Shown: positions 27,815-36,705 of the stretch, piece after piece | How the letters are laid out: each line of letters opens with the position of its first letter | Position numbering within the stretch: position 1 is the stretch's first letter | Assembly: GCA_907163375.1 (NCBI GenBank) | Contig: CAJQUW010009239.1 | Coordinates: forward strand, 124,001 to 188,000 | Length of the DNA stretch: 64,000 nt | From: Prostheceraeus crozeri | Taxonomy: Eukaryota > Platyhelminthes > Polycladida > Euryleptidae | Reading direction: 5' to 3' | Notes under the pieces: generated by a model | The model's database searches: none | What the model was told of the DNA's origin: nothing | The model's input: the letters and a program-made list of their open reading frames with translations, nothing else | Program-made: the position numbers and the translations under genes

Positions 27815-28236
27815 AGTAGTATAGGGTATAGGATTCGGCGCATCGCTTCGCTCAGCACCGAATCCCACACCTAGGTAGTTACAAAAAATGAAAAAATACA
27901 AAAAAATAGGGACCCCCTGTAATTTATAAAAAAACAGCTAAAATAGATACAAAAAATACAAAAAATACAAAAAATAGGGTCCTCCTGAAAAAATACAAAA
28001 AACAGCTAAAATAGATGCGAAAATAGGAAAGTACCTTAAAGTATGACCCATGAACAAAAATATTCATTTAAAAATGGAAGATGTAAAAACAAAAGAACCA
28101 TCAGCCCCCTTATATCCTTCATTATCATATGACATAAAACCTTCGGTTCCCAATGAAATGGATATAGCAAAACACAAAGATAGAGTCAGGTACATGAAAG
28201 ATAAGGAAGCCCAATTATTACTTAAACTAGAACATT
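27815..28236 (+). repeat. Polinton left terminal inverted repeat
   Basis: Matches 42619-43007 in reverse complement over its whole length, apart from two short length differences, one of them a single unit of a small A-rich tandem repeat. The outer part holds an imperfect palindrome (27831-27865), the middle holds two related ~60-bp A-rich blocks each containing cagctaaaatagat, and the inner part runs into the first gene, whose start codon and first ~55 codons are therefore inside the TIR. Confidence 0.97.
27831..27865. promoter_or_regulatory. TIR-proximal palindrome
   Basis: The arms ggattcgg (27831-27838) and ccgaatcc (27858-27865) can pair across a loop that itself holds cgcttcgc. The same structure is mirrored in the right TIR near 42957-42991. 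Its place 17 bp from the tip suggests a role in end recognition or replication initiation, which is inference. Confidence 0.6.
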
Positions 28237-28688
28237 ATAATAAATTAAGAAAACGATGGACGATAGCTAAGAATGTGTCACAAGGCGTTGGTATATGTTT
28301 AACAATTTCTTTAGGCGCTCTCACTATTGTCATTTCGTCTGGCGTTCTTACAATTCCTGTTGTCGCTACAGTTTTAACAGGCACAGGTGTCTTCACAACG
28401 TCACTTGCAACAGTGATAGATAAATCTTTAATGACTAAGAAACGAAAATCCTTAAGTAAAAAACATACACATGTCAAAGAAGTATATGATAAACTACATT
28501 ACTACTTCCAGAGAGTGTGTGATGACAATGTTATTACGTTAGATGAGATTGAAAAATTTGATCAAATAGCTAGAGAAGCAACTAAAATTCCTGTTAAACC
28601 TCAAGACAAAGTAAACAATGAAGCTTTTTTAGAAGAAATAAGAACTTTATTAAAAACGTTAGAACAAAGTTCCATAGAACAAAAGTAA
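28074..28688 (+). CDS. Polinton membrane protein of unknown function
   Basis: The product is 204 residues from the ATG at 28074. I prefer this start to the in-frame ATG at 28050 because it is preceded by tttaaaa, the motif found before nearly all genes of this element. The N-terminal third is charged and probably helical (KHKDRVRYMKDKEAQ). Residues ~75-120 form a long hydrophobic stretch rich in Gly, Thr and Val (GICLTISLGALTIVISSGVL...TGTGVF), enough for one or two membrane passes. The C-terminal third is charged again. First gene of the left + cluster; its beginning lies in the TIR and is duplicated at the right end. I do not recognise the family; a virion membrane-active or membrane-anchoring role is possible but unproven. 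Confidence 0.75.
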   Translation: MEDVKTKEPSAPLYPSLSYDIKPSVPNEMDIAKHKDRVRYMKDKEAQLLLKLEHYNKLRKRWTIAKNVSQGVGICLTISLGALTIVISSGVLTIPVVATVLTGTGVFTTSLATVIDKSLMTKKRKSLSKKHTHVKEVYDKLHYYFQRVCDDNVITLDEIEKFDQIAREATKIPVKPQDKVNNEAFLEEIRTLLKTLEQSSIEQK

Positions 28689-28757
28689 GTTGTTCAGTAA
28701 AGTGTTTTTGCTGTGTATCAATGATACCACAAAATTCAAATATTATCTTATAAAATA

Positions 28758-29618
28758 ATGCAGAGCAATAAGACAAAAATAAAACAACTAGAAGAATTAA
28801 TAAAACAGAAAAATATTATGAAGAAAAAATATAGACAATATCGAATGGTACAAGCTGGTGTTCAATCCGATATGAAAGACAAAATCCAATTAGTTGAACA
28901 AGTTAAATCTGATATTAAGAAAGAACTTGTAGTTCATGATAAACGAATTGATATCGCGGATCCAGTGCAGAAAATCTTCATGGATGATTATGGTTTGTTA
29001 GAAGCAAACATAGAAAAGAAATTACCCAAATCTATGCTCTTTGAACATTCTACTTCATTTATAGATGGAAAGCCATCTCTTAGATTTTACTTAGGTGGAG
29101 AAGAATTATTTATAAATACTAAAGAAAGTTTAATTTTCACACCAGACAAAACAGCTTTCAGTTTAGACAGAAATTTCGTGGATTTATTAAGAGGAGCGAA
29201 GTTAGATAACTATTACCCCGATGATCTACTGAAATACAAAACTATGTTAGACAAGGTTGGAACTGGGAAACATCTTAAGCGTTATAAACAATTAGAACAC
29301 TTATTATCAACATCAATGCCAACAGCTGGTGTTCCAACATCAACCAGTGTTCCAACAGCAACTGGTGTTGCAACATCAACTGGTGTTGCAACAGCAACTG
29401 GTTATTCAACACCTGTTGTATTTTTATCAGACAACCCACAAGAATTAATGAATAGATATGATATTTTATTAGCTGCAGCAAAAGAAGGGCACAACTCCGT
29501 TTTTAACGAAATGCATGCAATCTTAGATAAACTATTCCAAAACAGATTTCTAACTGCAGAAGAGTACAAACACTTCTCTAGTGAAATTATTTTACTTAGC
29601 AGGACTAAAAGGCCATAA
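28758..29618 (+). CDS. Polinton protein with Thr/Ser-Val repeats, unknown function
   Basis: A 286-residue product. Residues 1-60 are Lys/Glu-rich and likely coiled coil. The middle (~100-180) is a folded-looking segment (SLRFYLGGEELFINTKESL, then DLLRGAKLDNYYPDDLLKYK) that recalls a domain of uncharacterised proteins in other animal Polintons, in which a short beta-rich module is followed by a tyrosine-rich YxPxDLxxYK stretch; this is from memory of the family. Residues ~190-220 are a low-complexity run of VPTSTS/VATATG units, as in a flexible linker. The C-terminus is helical. It sits between the membrane protein and the minor capsid gene, suggesting a structural or assembly role. Confidence 0.75.
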   Translation: MQSNKTKIKQLEELIKQKNIMKKKYRQYRMVQAGVQSDMKDKIQLVEQVKSDIKKELVVHDKRIDIADPVQKIFMDDYGLLEANIEKKLPKSMLFEHSTSFIDGKPSLRFYLGGEELFINTKESLIFTPDKTAFSLDRNFVDLLRGAKLDNYYPDDLLKYKTMLDKVGTGKHLKRYKQLEHLLSTSMPTAGVPTSTSVPTATGVATSTGVATATGYSTPVVFLSDNPQELMNRYDILLAAAKEGHNSVFNEMHAILDKLFQNRFLTAEEYKHFSSEIILLSRTKRP

Positions 29619-29656
29619 ATTTAGCAGCACTAGAAGGACATAAATTTAGTTAAAAA

Positions 29657-30445
29657 ATGTCTTCGGCAGAACTAGAAAAAATTAATAAGCATTTAGAAAA
29701 TTTAACCGAGATTTTAACCTCATCAAAATTTAGTACGACATTAAAATTTATAACAACTACTTCAACCCATACCTGTAATTTAGATCCTATTATTCACTTA
29801 GAACAAGACAAACATTATGAAGTAGCACTAACTAGTTTTTCAACATTTAACACTATACAAAATATTATCAAAGATGTAAATGACCGATTTAAATATTCTA
29901 ATGATCAAGGTAAAACTTGGAAAGAATTAACTTTTCTTCCTGGATCTTATGAAGTTGAATCGATTTCCAATGAAATAAAAAGACATTTAGGCATTCAATT
30001 TAAAGACAAGAAACAATTACATTTCGCAGTTGAACCAGCAGTAAATAAATTTTCTCTTACTTTAGATGAAGATCATCAAGTTGATTTTAATATTGACAAA
30101 TCTTTATCAAGACTCTTAGGATTTAAAAAGCAACTCTATACACAAGGTTTTCATATAAGTGAAAATATACCTAAAGTAACTGAAATAAATTCAATCAACG
30201 TTCAATGTGATATTATAGAAGGTGGTTATGTTAATGGAAAGCTGTCAAATAATATCTTCAGTTATCCAGCATTTACAGTTCCGATTGGTTACAGTTTGAA
30301 TGTAATCCCAAAATCATTAATATATTTCCCTGTTACAAGAAAAACAATTAATTCAATTACAATTAGAATAACAGATGAGAAAGGAAAGGAAATAAATTTT
30401 GGAGGCGAAGAAATTATGATAGATCTTTTGGTTCGGGAGGTATAA
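29657..30445 (+). CDS. Polinton minor capsid (penton-like) protein
   Basis: A 262-residue product, mostly beta-strand in character, starting on ttaaaaaatg. It follows the layout of Polinton minor capsid proteins: an N-terminal HYEVALTSFSTFNTI strand, a LPGSYEVESISNEIKRHLG stretch, SLSRLLGF, a VQCDIIEGGYVNG segment and a C-terminal ITIRITDEKGKEINFGGEEI. In the family this protein is a single jelly-roll that forms the pentameric vertices, alongside the double jelly-roll major capsid protein (38488-39822 here). It is followed 24 bp later by the packaging ATPase, another morphogenesis gene. Confidence 0.8.
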   Translation: MSSAELEKINKHLENLTEILTSSKFSTTLKFITTTSTHTCNLDPIIHLEQDKHYEVALTSFSTFNTIQNIIKDVNDRFKYSNDQGKTWKELTFLPGSYEVESISNEIKRHLGIQFKDKKQLHFAVEPAVNKFSLTLDEDHQVDFNIDKSLSRLLGFKKQLYTQGFHISENIPKVTEINSINVQCDIIEGGYVNGKLSNNIFSYPAFTVPIGYSLNVIPKSLIYFPVTRKTINSITIRITDEKGKEINFGGEEIMIDLLVREV

Positions 30446-30469
30446 TTAAAAAAAAATATTGACTTAAAA

Positions 30470-31246
30470 ATGAGTGAAAGCAGTTCTGTAAAATATCCAC
30501 TAAACAAGAAAGTGAAATTCAATCATCATCATAACTTGTCAAATAAAGTTTTATCAGTTATTTGTGGAAGATCAGGTTGTGGAAAAACATATCTATTATT
30601 TAAAATTCTCACGACACCCAAATTTTTGGATTATAACAATCTTATCATTTATACAACAACAGCAGAACAACCTATTTATCAATTTTTGAAACATGGTTTT
30701 GAAAATAATCTTACAAAATCAACTATAGCTTCACTGTTTGAAGAATATGAAAAATCGGAGTATGAAGAAGAAATAAGTTCCTGGTGTGAAGAAGCAGCGA
30801 AAAATAAACAACTAGTAGAACCCAGTAAAAATAAACACATAACGATACAATTAATAGATGATAGTGTTAATATGCAAGATCCTAGTAAACTAAATAAAAC
30901 GTAAAAACATTGTGTGGTGTTTGATGATTGTGTTAATGACAGAAATCAGGCAGTGCAGAGAAATTATTTTACAAGAGGCAGACATAATAACTGTAGTGTC
31001 TTTTATTTGACACAAAGTATGTATTCATTAGATGGAAGTGTTATTAGAAAGAATGCTAATATTTTTATGCTTTTCGAAATCAACCAAAGAAACCTAAGTG
31101 ATTTGTTAAGAGACTTATGTATAAGAGATAAAGATGAATTTAAACAATCGTGTAACAATGCTTGGGCAAACGACTATGGTTTTATCACAGTCAATATTGA
31201 TAAAAAAGTACATGATAGAGTTATAGAACATTTGTTCACAGAGTAA
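30470..31246 (+). pseudogene. Polinton packaging ATPase (FtsK/HerA, A32-like), broken copy
   Basis: Genome-packaging ATPase of the family, which in related elements drives DNA into the capsid. The N-terminal part has the Walker A loop GRSGCGKT after VLSVICG. Further on there is a Walker B-type VVFDDCV and the TRGRHNNCSVFYLTQSM stretch typical of A32-like ATPases. The copy looks broken, with about one break; length and motif order are otherwise normal. It is the last gene of the left + cluster and meets the polymerase gene tail to tail. Confidence 0.85.
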
Positions 31247-31282
31247 AACTCTGAATAGAACATTTGTTCTCTGACTAGTGTA
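31239..31282. terminator. Convergent 3' ends with small hairpin
   Basis: Between the ATPase stop (31246) and the polymerase stop (31283) lie only 36 bp. A hairpin with arms cagag and ctctg around taaaa (31239-31253) covers the ATPase stop. It may serve transcript ending on one or both sides; this is inference. Confidence 0.4.
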
Positions 31283-34200
31283 TTATAATTCCTCTTCCCA
31301 GTCTTCACTATCATTGTATTCAATTATATTACATTCTTTTTTTATTCGTTGAAATATTTCGTCTTGAACATCTTCTCCGCTATAGGGGAGCATAATACCA
31401 TTTGCATTAGGTGCTTGGCGTTTAAGAATATTTATTTTACCAGTGAATCTTTTTTCTTCAGTGTTATTATTTTTATCAGGAATACTAATACCAGTTTCTA
31501 AAGATCTTTTCCATGGTTTATTAACAATTGTTGTCAATGTTTCCCCATGGTATAATTGAATGAAATCTTCTACTTTTACTTTAGTTTTTGTATAACCCTT
31601 AAATGTTTTCTTTTCACTAAGTCTCCCTTGTTCATCTACAGTAATACAATATTTTATTTTGGGGGCGATAAACATTGCAAAAATAATTCCCCCATTTCCA
31701 TAATCATTTTTCCCTTGGCATAATTCCCCACCAACATATCCAGCCGCATCTAATTTATTGAAGAGCTCATTAGAAATGTATATACTATCGGTATCTGTGT
31801 AATGTATGTGTTTTTCTTTAAAACCATTAATTTCTAAAATAAAGTTATTCATAATTCTTCTAGAGTGAGAAAGAATAAAAGAACCTAAGTGTGATGGCAT
31901 GAATGATGTCGCAGCGTAGCTGCTCAGACCGTTGGTCGTCGCAGCGTAGCTGCTCAGACCGTTGGTCGTCGCATCGTAGCTGCTCAGACCGTTGGTCGTC
32001 GTAGCGTAGCTGCTCAGACCGTTGGTCGTCTTTTCAGTGTCTGTAATATTAGCTTTAAGAAATTCATCGTCTTCCATTTCTACTTTCACTAAGAATTGTT
32101 CATCATTTACTTTTTCAAAATCTTTTACTTCTTGAGTGAAATTTTTTCTCAATGTATTTTCATTCCATAAATGATATTTAGTGGTTATGTCTTTTTGTAC
32201 GGTTTTTCCATATAGTGAATTCATTAATAATTTAATTAACTCATCGCCTACAGTGTTTCCTTCTATTTTATATTTTTTTCTTAAATTGAAGAGCTTTTCA
32301 ATGTATTTGCGAAATGGTGAAACGTGATAATTTTCTTCATAAATTATACCATCTGTAATAGATAATATTTTCCCGCCACATCTAACAATTTCCTGTATGT
32401 CTACAGAAGTTAATACATCATAACACATTCCATTCCTAAACCTTATTATTTCTTGATTACAATTGTTTTCATTCTTTACCTTATCTTTCGCAGGAACTGG
32501 TTGAAAAAACATCTCATCAGGATAATGAAACACAACTGTGAATATTCCAGTTTTAGGACGAAATGATTGAGTGTTAAATTGATTTAATACTGCTTGTTCT
32601 TCTTCTTGTCTAAATTTTCTAGCAGATTCAGCTTTAGGGTATTCTGAATGTTCGTCATACATAGCTGATGGATATAAAGATGTTGCATCAAAAGCCATTA
32701 AGAATTCATTTTGTTGGTCGAGTAGTTTATGTTTAATTTCTTTACAGAGAGCATTCTTGTCTTCCAACTGATTATACTCTTTCATTAAATCTATTAAATT
32801 ATTATTATGACCAGGGGGCAAAACCCCCTCAGCGTAGCACCCAGGAAAATATCGTTGTAATATTGGTAGCAAGATGTTACAAAATGGAGATTCGTAATGT
32901 CTTATATTTGCTGACACTCTTCCACCTTTAACAGATTTTCTAACATAGTTTCTAGTCCATAAATCAGTATGCGAATGAATATTTATGTTGTCTTCTTGTA
33001 CACTCTTCATCCAACCGCTAAATGTTAAAGCAGAAGATGTTAAATTAGTAGTCATATCTTCACCAACTAATTCTTTCATAACATTATTATACTTGTAGAT
33101 ACAAAATGCTAATGAAAGAACATCGTTAATTAAATACGGTTTCCACTCATGTTCTTTTTCTAGATAATTGTCATGTGTAATTTCACCAATTTCATAATTT
33201 AATTTACACATATTGGTAGGGGTTTTAAAATTCTCACACCATTTGGAAAGACTTGTTTTCACGTGTTGATAGCTACATTTCATTACAATAGTTTGTAAAG
33301 GTTTGCTTGGTTTTATGTTACGTTTTGTAGAGTCACCTAGTTGCTTAGATCTAGAGGAACGTTGGATATACTTACTAACACTTTCAGTTGTATAAGGGTT
33401 TTGTAAAGAAGCAGTGAGTATTCCTCTTGATGTTTTAAGCGGTGGTTTAGTTAATTTAAAATTAGATTTGAGTGGAAAATATGCATCGAATCCTGATGAA
33501 TTATGTGCTATTAAAGTTACTTTCGGATGATTAAAAGATCCAAGGTTTTTGAAAAATTGATGTATCGGACATACGTCCTCTGGGTTTCCCCCGATCGGAC
33601 ATTCATTATGTTTCCTAATAAAGATTTTCACACAACGTTGAAGTTTGTTAAGTTCTTGCTCAGTTAAGTTATTATATTCACTTACCTGTTTCTTAAGTTC
33701 TTTAATCTCATGTTCATCCTTGCTCCTTTTTATTTTAATCATATCGCGTAACAATCGTGTGTCTATTTCTTCCAATCTTTGCTTCGGTAAGCAACACATG
33801 AATTTATTGAAATTGATAGTACCTAAAGCATAAGGAATAGGATGAGCTGTTGCACAACGAGGATCTGGATAAGTTTCGAGATCCCATATATATGTTGAAC
33901 CATAGTCAATTGGTTTCTTTGTTATGGTCTTATACGGAAGTGTTGTTAGATTTTCATCAGTGACAGTTTTATATATTGGTTTGAAATTATTTTCAATTTC
34001 TCTAATAGCTTCTGCTTTATGGAATTTATTGATTAAACAATAATGACCTATTGATGAACCTTCGTGAAAATAATTGTAATAAACATAACTATAAGGTGTT
34101 GTAATACCTCTGGGATTTAAATGACGATTAGTAGCACTATAATACTGTACACATTCTCCAAAGTATTTATTGAATTGGGAAAATTTACAGTTTGCCATTA

Positions 34201-34924
34201 CTCCTGTCCTAGATGTAGCTTTCTCTTTATATAAAAAGTCATTAAACATCTCGATTATAATTTTAGCTTGTTCTTGATTGAACCCACGTAAGGCGTTGTA
34301 ACATTTTATAAAGCAGAAATCTTCAGAAGGAATGTAACAATATTGCCCAATGTATTCTTTAATTCTATATTTCATATTAATACCAGCGCCTCTATGTGAT
34401 CTTTGCACGAGTTTCATACCAAAATCTTCGTATTTGATACTACCTGTAAAAATCCATTCACTAGCATCGGATTTCTCTTCTAGATTAAGAAACCATGTTT
34501 CAAATGAATTTTTATTATAAAACGTAGCGTAAAAGTTTTCTATTGTGCTTCCATCTTCTTTTTTTATTACACCCAATAAATTTAAAACTTTCCCATTGCG
34601 TAACAGCTCACGTATATCATTTACTACATTAGTAAAAAGTTCATTTTCATACGTGATAGCGTTCGGATTAAACAGATTCAATAGATCATCACCAAGTCTA
34701 TCATCAGAGAATATGTCGGGAATTGGTGTGGCTGATGTTTCCTTTGTTCTACGGTTCTGTTTTTTAATATTACGTTTACTACGTTTACGATTACGTTTAC
34801 TACGTTTACGATTACGTTTACTACGTTTACGTCTACGTTCAATTTGTGCATCAAATTCATCAATTTGTTTCTTTATTAACTCGTCAAGCGTATGCGTTGA
34901 CTTGTTACTCATTTTACAATTCAT
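31283..34924 (-). CDS. Protein-primed DNA polymerase B (pPolB)
   Basis: A 1213-residue, uninterrupted polymerase that copies the element from a protein primer at its ends. The exonuclease motifs are visible in order: YIWDLETYPDP (~residue 348), TLIAHNSSGFDAYF (~478) and the Exo III-like YLINDVLSL (~605). The polymerase motifs follow: A, FDATSLYPSAMY (~751); B, LLMNSLYGKTVQ (~903); C, HYTDTDSIYIS (~1045). The N-terminus has a strongly basic repeat (RKRSKRN units, ~31-60) that looks like a nuclear-localisation or DNA-binding tail. Between motifs B and C are four in-frame repeats of TTNGLSSYAA type. The start at 34924 is preceded by ttttaaaaaatatg. It ends a - strand cluster with the 99-aa gene, second ATPase and zinc-finger gene. 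Confidence 0.95.
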   Translation of the reverse strand: MNCKMSNKSTHTLDELIKKQIDEFDAQIERRRKRSKRNRKRSKRNRKRSKRNIKKQNRRTKETSATPIPDIFSDDRLGDDLLNLFNPNAITYENELFTNVVNDIRELLRNGKVLNLLGVIKKEDGSTIENFYATFYNKNSFETWFLNLEEKSDASEWIFTGSIKYEDFGMKLVQRSHRGAGINMKYRIKEYIGQYCYIPSEDFCFIKCYNALRGFNQEQAKIIIEMFNDFLYKEKATSRTGVMANCKFSQFNKYFGECVQYYSATNRHLNPRGITTPYSYVYYNYFHEGSSIGHYCLINKFHKAEAIREIENNFKPIYKTVTDENLTTLPYKTITKKPIDYGSTYIWDLETYPDPRCATAHPIPYALGTINFNKFMCCLPKQRLEEIDTRLLRDMIKIKRSKDEHEIKELKKQVSEYNNLTEQELNKLQRCVKIFIRKHNECPIGGNPEDVCPIHQFFKNLGSFNHPKVTLIAHNSSGFDAYFPLKSNFKLTKPPLKTSRGILTASLQNPYTTESVSKYIQRSSRSKQLGDSTKRNIKPSKPLQTIVMKCSYQHVKTSLSKWCENFKTPTNMCKLNYEIGEITHDNYLEKEHEWKPYLINDVLSLAFCIYKYNNVMKELVGEDMTTNLTSSALTFSGWMKSVQEDNINIHSHTDLWTRNYVRKSVKGGRVSANIRHYESPFCNILLPILQRYFPGCYAEGVLPPGHNNNLIDLMKEYNQLEDKNALCKEIKHKLLDQQNEFLMAFDATSLYPSAMYDEHSEYPKAESARKFRQEEEQAVLNQFNTQSFRPKTGIFTVVFHYPDEMFFQPVPAKDKVKNENNCNQEIIRFRNGMCYDVLTSVDIQEIVRCGGKILSITDGIIYEENYHVSPFRKYIEKLFNLRKKYKIEGNTVGDELIKLLMNSLYGKTVQKDITTKYHLWNENTLRKNFTQEVKDFEKVNDEQFLVKVEMEDDEFLKANITDTEKTTNGLSSYATTTNGLSSYDATTNGLSSYAATTNGLSSYAATSFMPSHLGSFILSHSRRIMNNFILEINGFKEKHIHYTDTDSIYISNELFNKLDAAGYVGGELCQGKNDYGNGGIIFAMFIAPKIKYCITVDEQGRLSEKKTFKGYTKTKVKVEDFIQLYHGETLTTIVNKPWKRSLETGISIPDKNNNTEEKRFTGKINILKRQAPNANGIMLPYSGEDVQDEIFQRIKKECNIIEYNDSEDWEEEL
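31908..32030. repeat. Four 30-bp tandem repeats inside pPolB
   Basis: Four nearly identical 30-bp units, in frame, giving ten-residue TTNGLSSYAA-type repeats at about residues 963-1005 of the polymerase, just before the SFMPSHLGSFILSHSRRIMN stretch that leads into motif C. Each unit contains two small hairpins (gcagcgtagctgc and gaccgttggtc). The units are richer in G+C than the rest of the gene. Confidence 0.95.
34775..34836. repeat. Basic 21-bp tandem repeats at the pPolB N-terminus
   Basis: About three units of the acgtttacgattacgtttact type encode the RKRSKRN repeats near the polymerase N-terminus. Copy number may vary between element copies. Confidence 0.8.
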
Positions 34925-34954
34925 ATTTTTTAAAAGAAAAAATTATGTTTTTAA

Positions 34955-35254
34955 TTACATATACACAGGAATATTTAGTTGATGTAATGTTTCCAAATCG
35001 TAAACTGTTAATCGCTCTTTATTAACCAACCACCATAAATTATTATACGCTAAGAATACTCTGAAACTTCGTAGACACAGTGGAAAGTCTTTTGTTTTAG
35101 CGTAACTTCTTATACCATGTTTTATTTTATAATCTTGCACGAATTGCATATATTTTCGATGATATTGACTTTTAACTGATTGTTTTGAATTTACAGGGTT
35201 TGTAGGATGACGATAATCTTTTAAAACTGGCACGTGTTCTATTTTATACTCCAT
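34955..35254 (-). CDS. Small Polinton protein, unknown function
   Basis: A 99-residue, basic and aromatic-rich product (YHRKYMQFVQDYKIKHG, then FRVFLAYNNLWWLVNKERL). It starts on tttttaaaatatg, matching the element's start motif, and lies 30 bp upstream of the polymerase start and 19 bp downstream of the second ATPase in the same direction. No known motif. Being next to pPolB it might act in replication, for instance as a DNA-binding or terminal-protein-like factor, but nothing in the sequence proves that. Confidence 0.65.
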   Translation of the reverse strand: MEYKIEHVPVLKDYRHPTNPVNSKQSVKSQYHRKYMQFVQDYKIKHGIRSYAKTKDFPLCLRSFRVFLAYNNLWWLVNKERLTVYDLETLHQLNIPVYM

Positions 35255-35273
35255 ATTTTAAAAAGAAAAAAAT

Positions 35274-36476
35274 TTACATATTATTAAACTCATTTAATAT
35301 TGGTTTTATGTCACTCAATGTACTTTTAGCATCAGTGACTAGAGGTTTCACATTTTTCAATACATCACGGAAATCATTAATGCCTGTTCTAATAACATCT
35401 AGTGCATCTCTATTCTCAAGTCGTTCAGGGGTTTTAATTTTTAACACATTATTCAGATAATGATCGAAATAGAAATAAAATGTTTCGGGTATGATTGTTA
35501 GTGGTTCAAGTGATTCGTTTTCTAGAAAAATTGTTATTTCTTCTATATTATGTGGCGATAAGTTCTTAGCACTTGCGTAGAGACTAATGTCAAAATCTGT
35601 TGCATTACTATAAAAATCATGCTCAGTATCCAATAGTATATTTAGATCGCTATCATACACTTGCATTTGATTCAAAATAGTATCAACCCGTATTATACCG
35701 TACTTAACATGTACATATTTAGCTAAGGGTAAAGTTAGTCTATAATTTTTCTTGATATCCTCAAAGAATGCTACATTATTTTGCGTAGTTGTATAAAAGG
35801 TTTCCACGTTTTCTCTAATCTTATTATCTACATCGCAGGCTTTATGAGCTAATACTACAATTTGTATATGATGGTGACGACCTTTTGTAAATATTTCTGA
35901 TATGTTCTTTTGCTTTACTAAACTAGCTACATCATCTAACACTAGTAAAGACTTTTGCGTGTATGTCCCAGCAAAAGTACTCATATCTTCTAACATACAT
36001 AAATCTTTTTCACCGTAAACATTTGAGTATCCTTGCCATTCATCTCCCTGTAGACAAAACACATGTACATTTGTTTCATTAGGAAAATGTTGATTTATAT
36101 ATCTTCTAAGAAACGTAGTCTTTCCACTCGCTGTCTTGCCATATATTATAAAATGTAAGTTCTCTTGTGCAGCACGTCCTTTAGGTTTCTCGTCGTCATG
36201 ACTAACTGCTCTCCAACCTTTAAAGTTTTTGGTTTGACTTTTATAAAATGCAATTTTCGTTTGTTCTGCTGTTTGTAAGAACCCTAACCAATTTATAAAA
36301 TAATAAATAAGATAGATAAGAACACATATAACAATAATTTTCACACAATGAAATTTCAGAAACCCAAAGAGTCTTCCTAGATCTGAATTTTCTGAAAATA
36401 AAGATTGCGAATCATTATTTTGTTCACGTTGATTGACGATCGTGGGAATTTCGGAATACGATTTTTCATAATTCAT
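35274..36476 (-). CDS. Second P-loop ATPase, membrane-anchored (A32/FtsK-like)
   Basis: A 400-residue product. Residues ~43-67 are a strong membrane segment (VKIIVICVLIYLIYYFINWLG). After a short linker comes an ATPase domain with Walker A YGKTASGKTT (~residue 113), Walker B SLLVLDDV (~177) and TKGRHHHIQIVVLAHKAC (~195), the same order as in the packaging ATPase on the left, where the equivalent stretch reads TRGRHNNCSVFYLTQ. The C-terminal ~40 residues are helical with spaced hydrophobics (RTGINDFRDVLKNV...). It starts on ttaaaaaaatg. Having two such ATPases in one Polinton, one with a membrane anchor, is unusual to my knowledge; membrane-linked packaging or exit is a guess. Confidence 0.8.
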   Translation of the reverse strand: MNYEKSYSEIPTIVNQREQNNDSQSLFSENSDLGRLFGFLKFHCVKIIVICVLIYLIYYFINWLGFLQTAEQTKIAFYKSQTKNFKGWRAVSHDDEKPKGRAAQENLHFIIYGKTASGKTTFLRRYINQHFPNETNVHVFCLQGDEWQGYSNVYGEKDLCMLEDMSTFAGTYTQKSLLVLDDVASLVKQKNISEIFTKGRHHHIQIVVLAHKACDVDNKIRENVETFYTTTQNNVAFFEDIKKNYRLTLPLAKYVHVKYGIIRVDTILNQMQVYDSDLNILLDTEHDFYSNATDFDISLYASAKNLSPHNIEEITIFLENESLEPLTIIPETFYFYFDHYLNNVLKIKTPERLENRDALDVIRTGINDFRDVLKNVKPLVTDAKSTLSDIKPILNEFNNM

Positions 36477-36520
36477 TTTTTTAATTTTTTATATGAAAAT
36501 TTGTCTAAAACTCTCTCAAC

Positions 36521-36687
36521 TAGTCCGACACTCACTTGAGCAACTGTAATAGTCCGGTGCTCTCTTGAGTGTTTGACCTCTGTAGGACTTCCGGACTACT
36601 ACGGACTATTGAGTCCGGGGCTCAAATGAAGGCAAACACTCAAGTGAGCACCGGACTATTACGGAGGCTCAAGTGAGTGTCGGACTA
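36521..36687. promoter_or_regulatory. 167-bp nested palindrome rich in AGTCCG
   Basis: The outer arm tagtccgacactcacttgagc (36521-36541) is exactly mirrored at 36667-36687, and the next arm (36546-36575) is mirrored at 36633-36662 with one mismatch. The loop repeats the same ccggacta/agtccg words. It fills the 229-bp gap between the second ATPase start and the zinc-finger gene stop. An extruded cruciform here could mark a replication origin, an insulator or a binding site for an element-encoded protein; the neighbouring zinc-finger protein is an obvious candidate. Function is inference. Confidence 0.85.
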
Positions 36688-36705
36688 CTACAGATATAAA
36701 ATTAA

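Noticed and set aside
31908-32030. CRISPR-like array
   Set aside because: Units are contiguous without spacers, lie inside a coding frame and the genome is eukaryotic.
33645-33833. Open frames antisense to pPolB and other Polinton genes
   Set aside because: Shadows of the real genes; no independent motif or start context.
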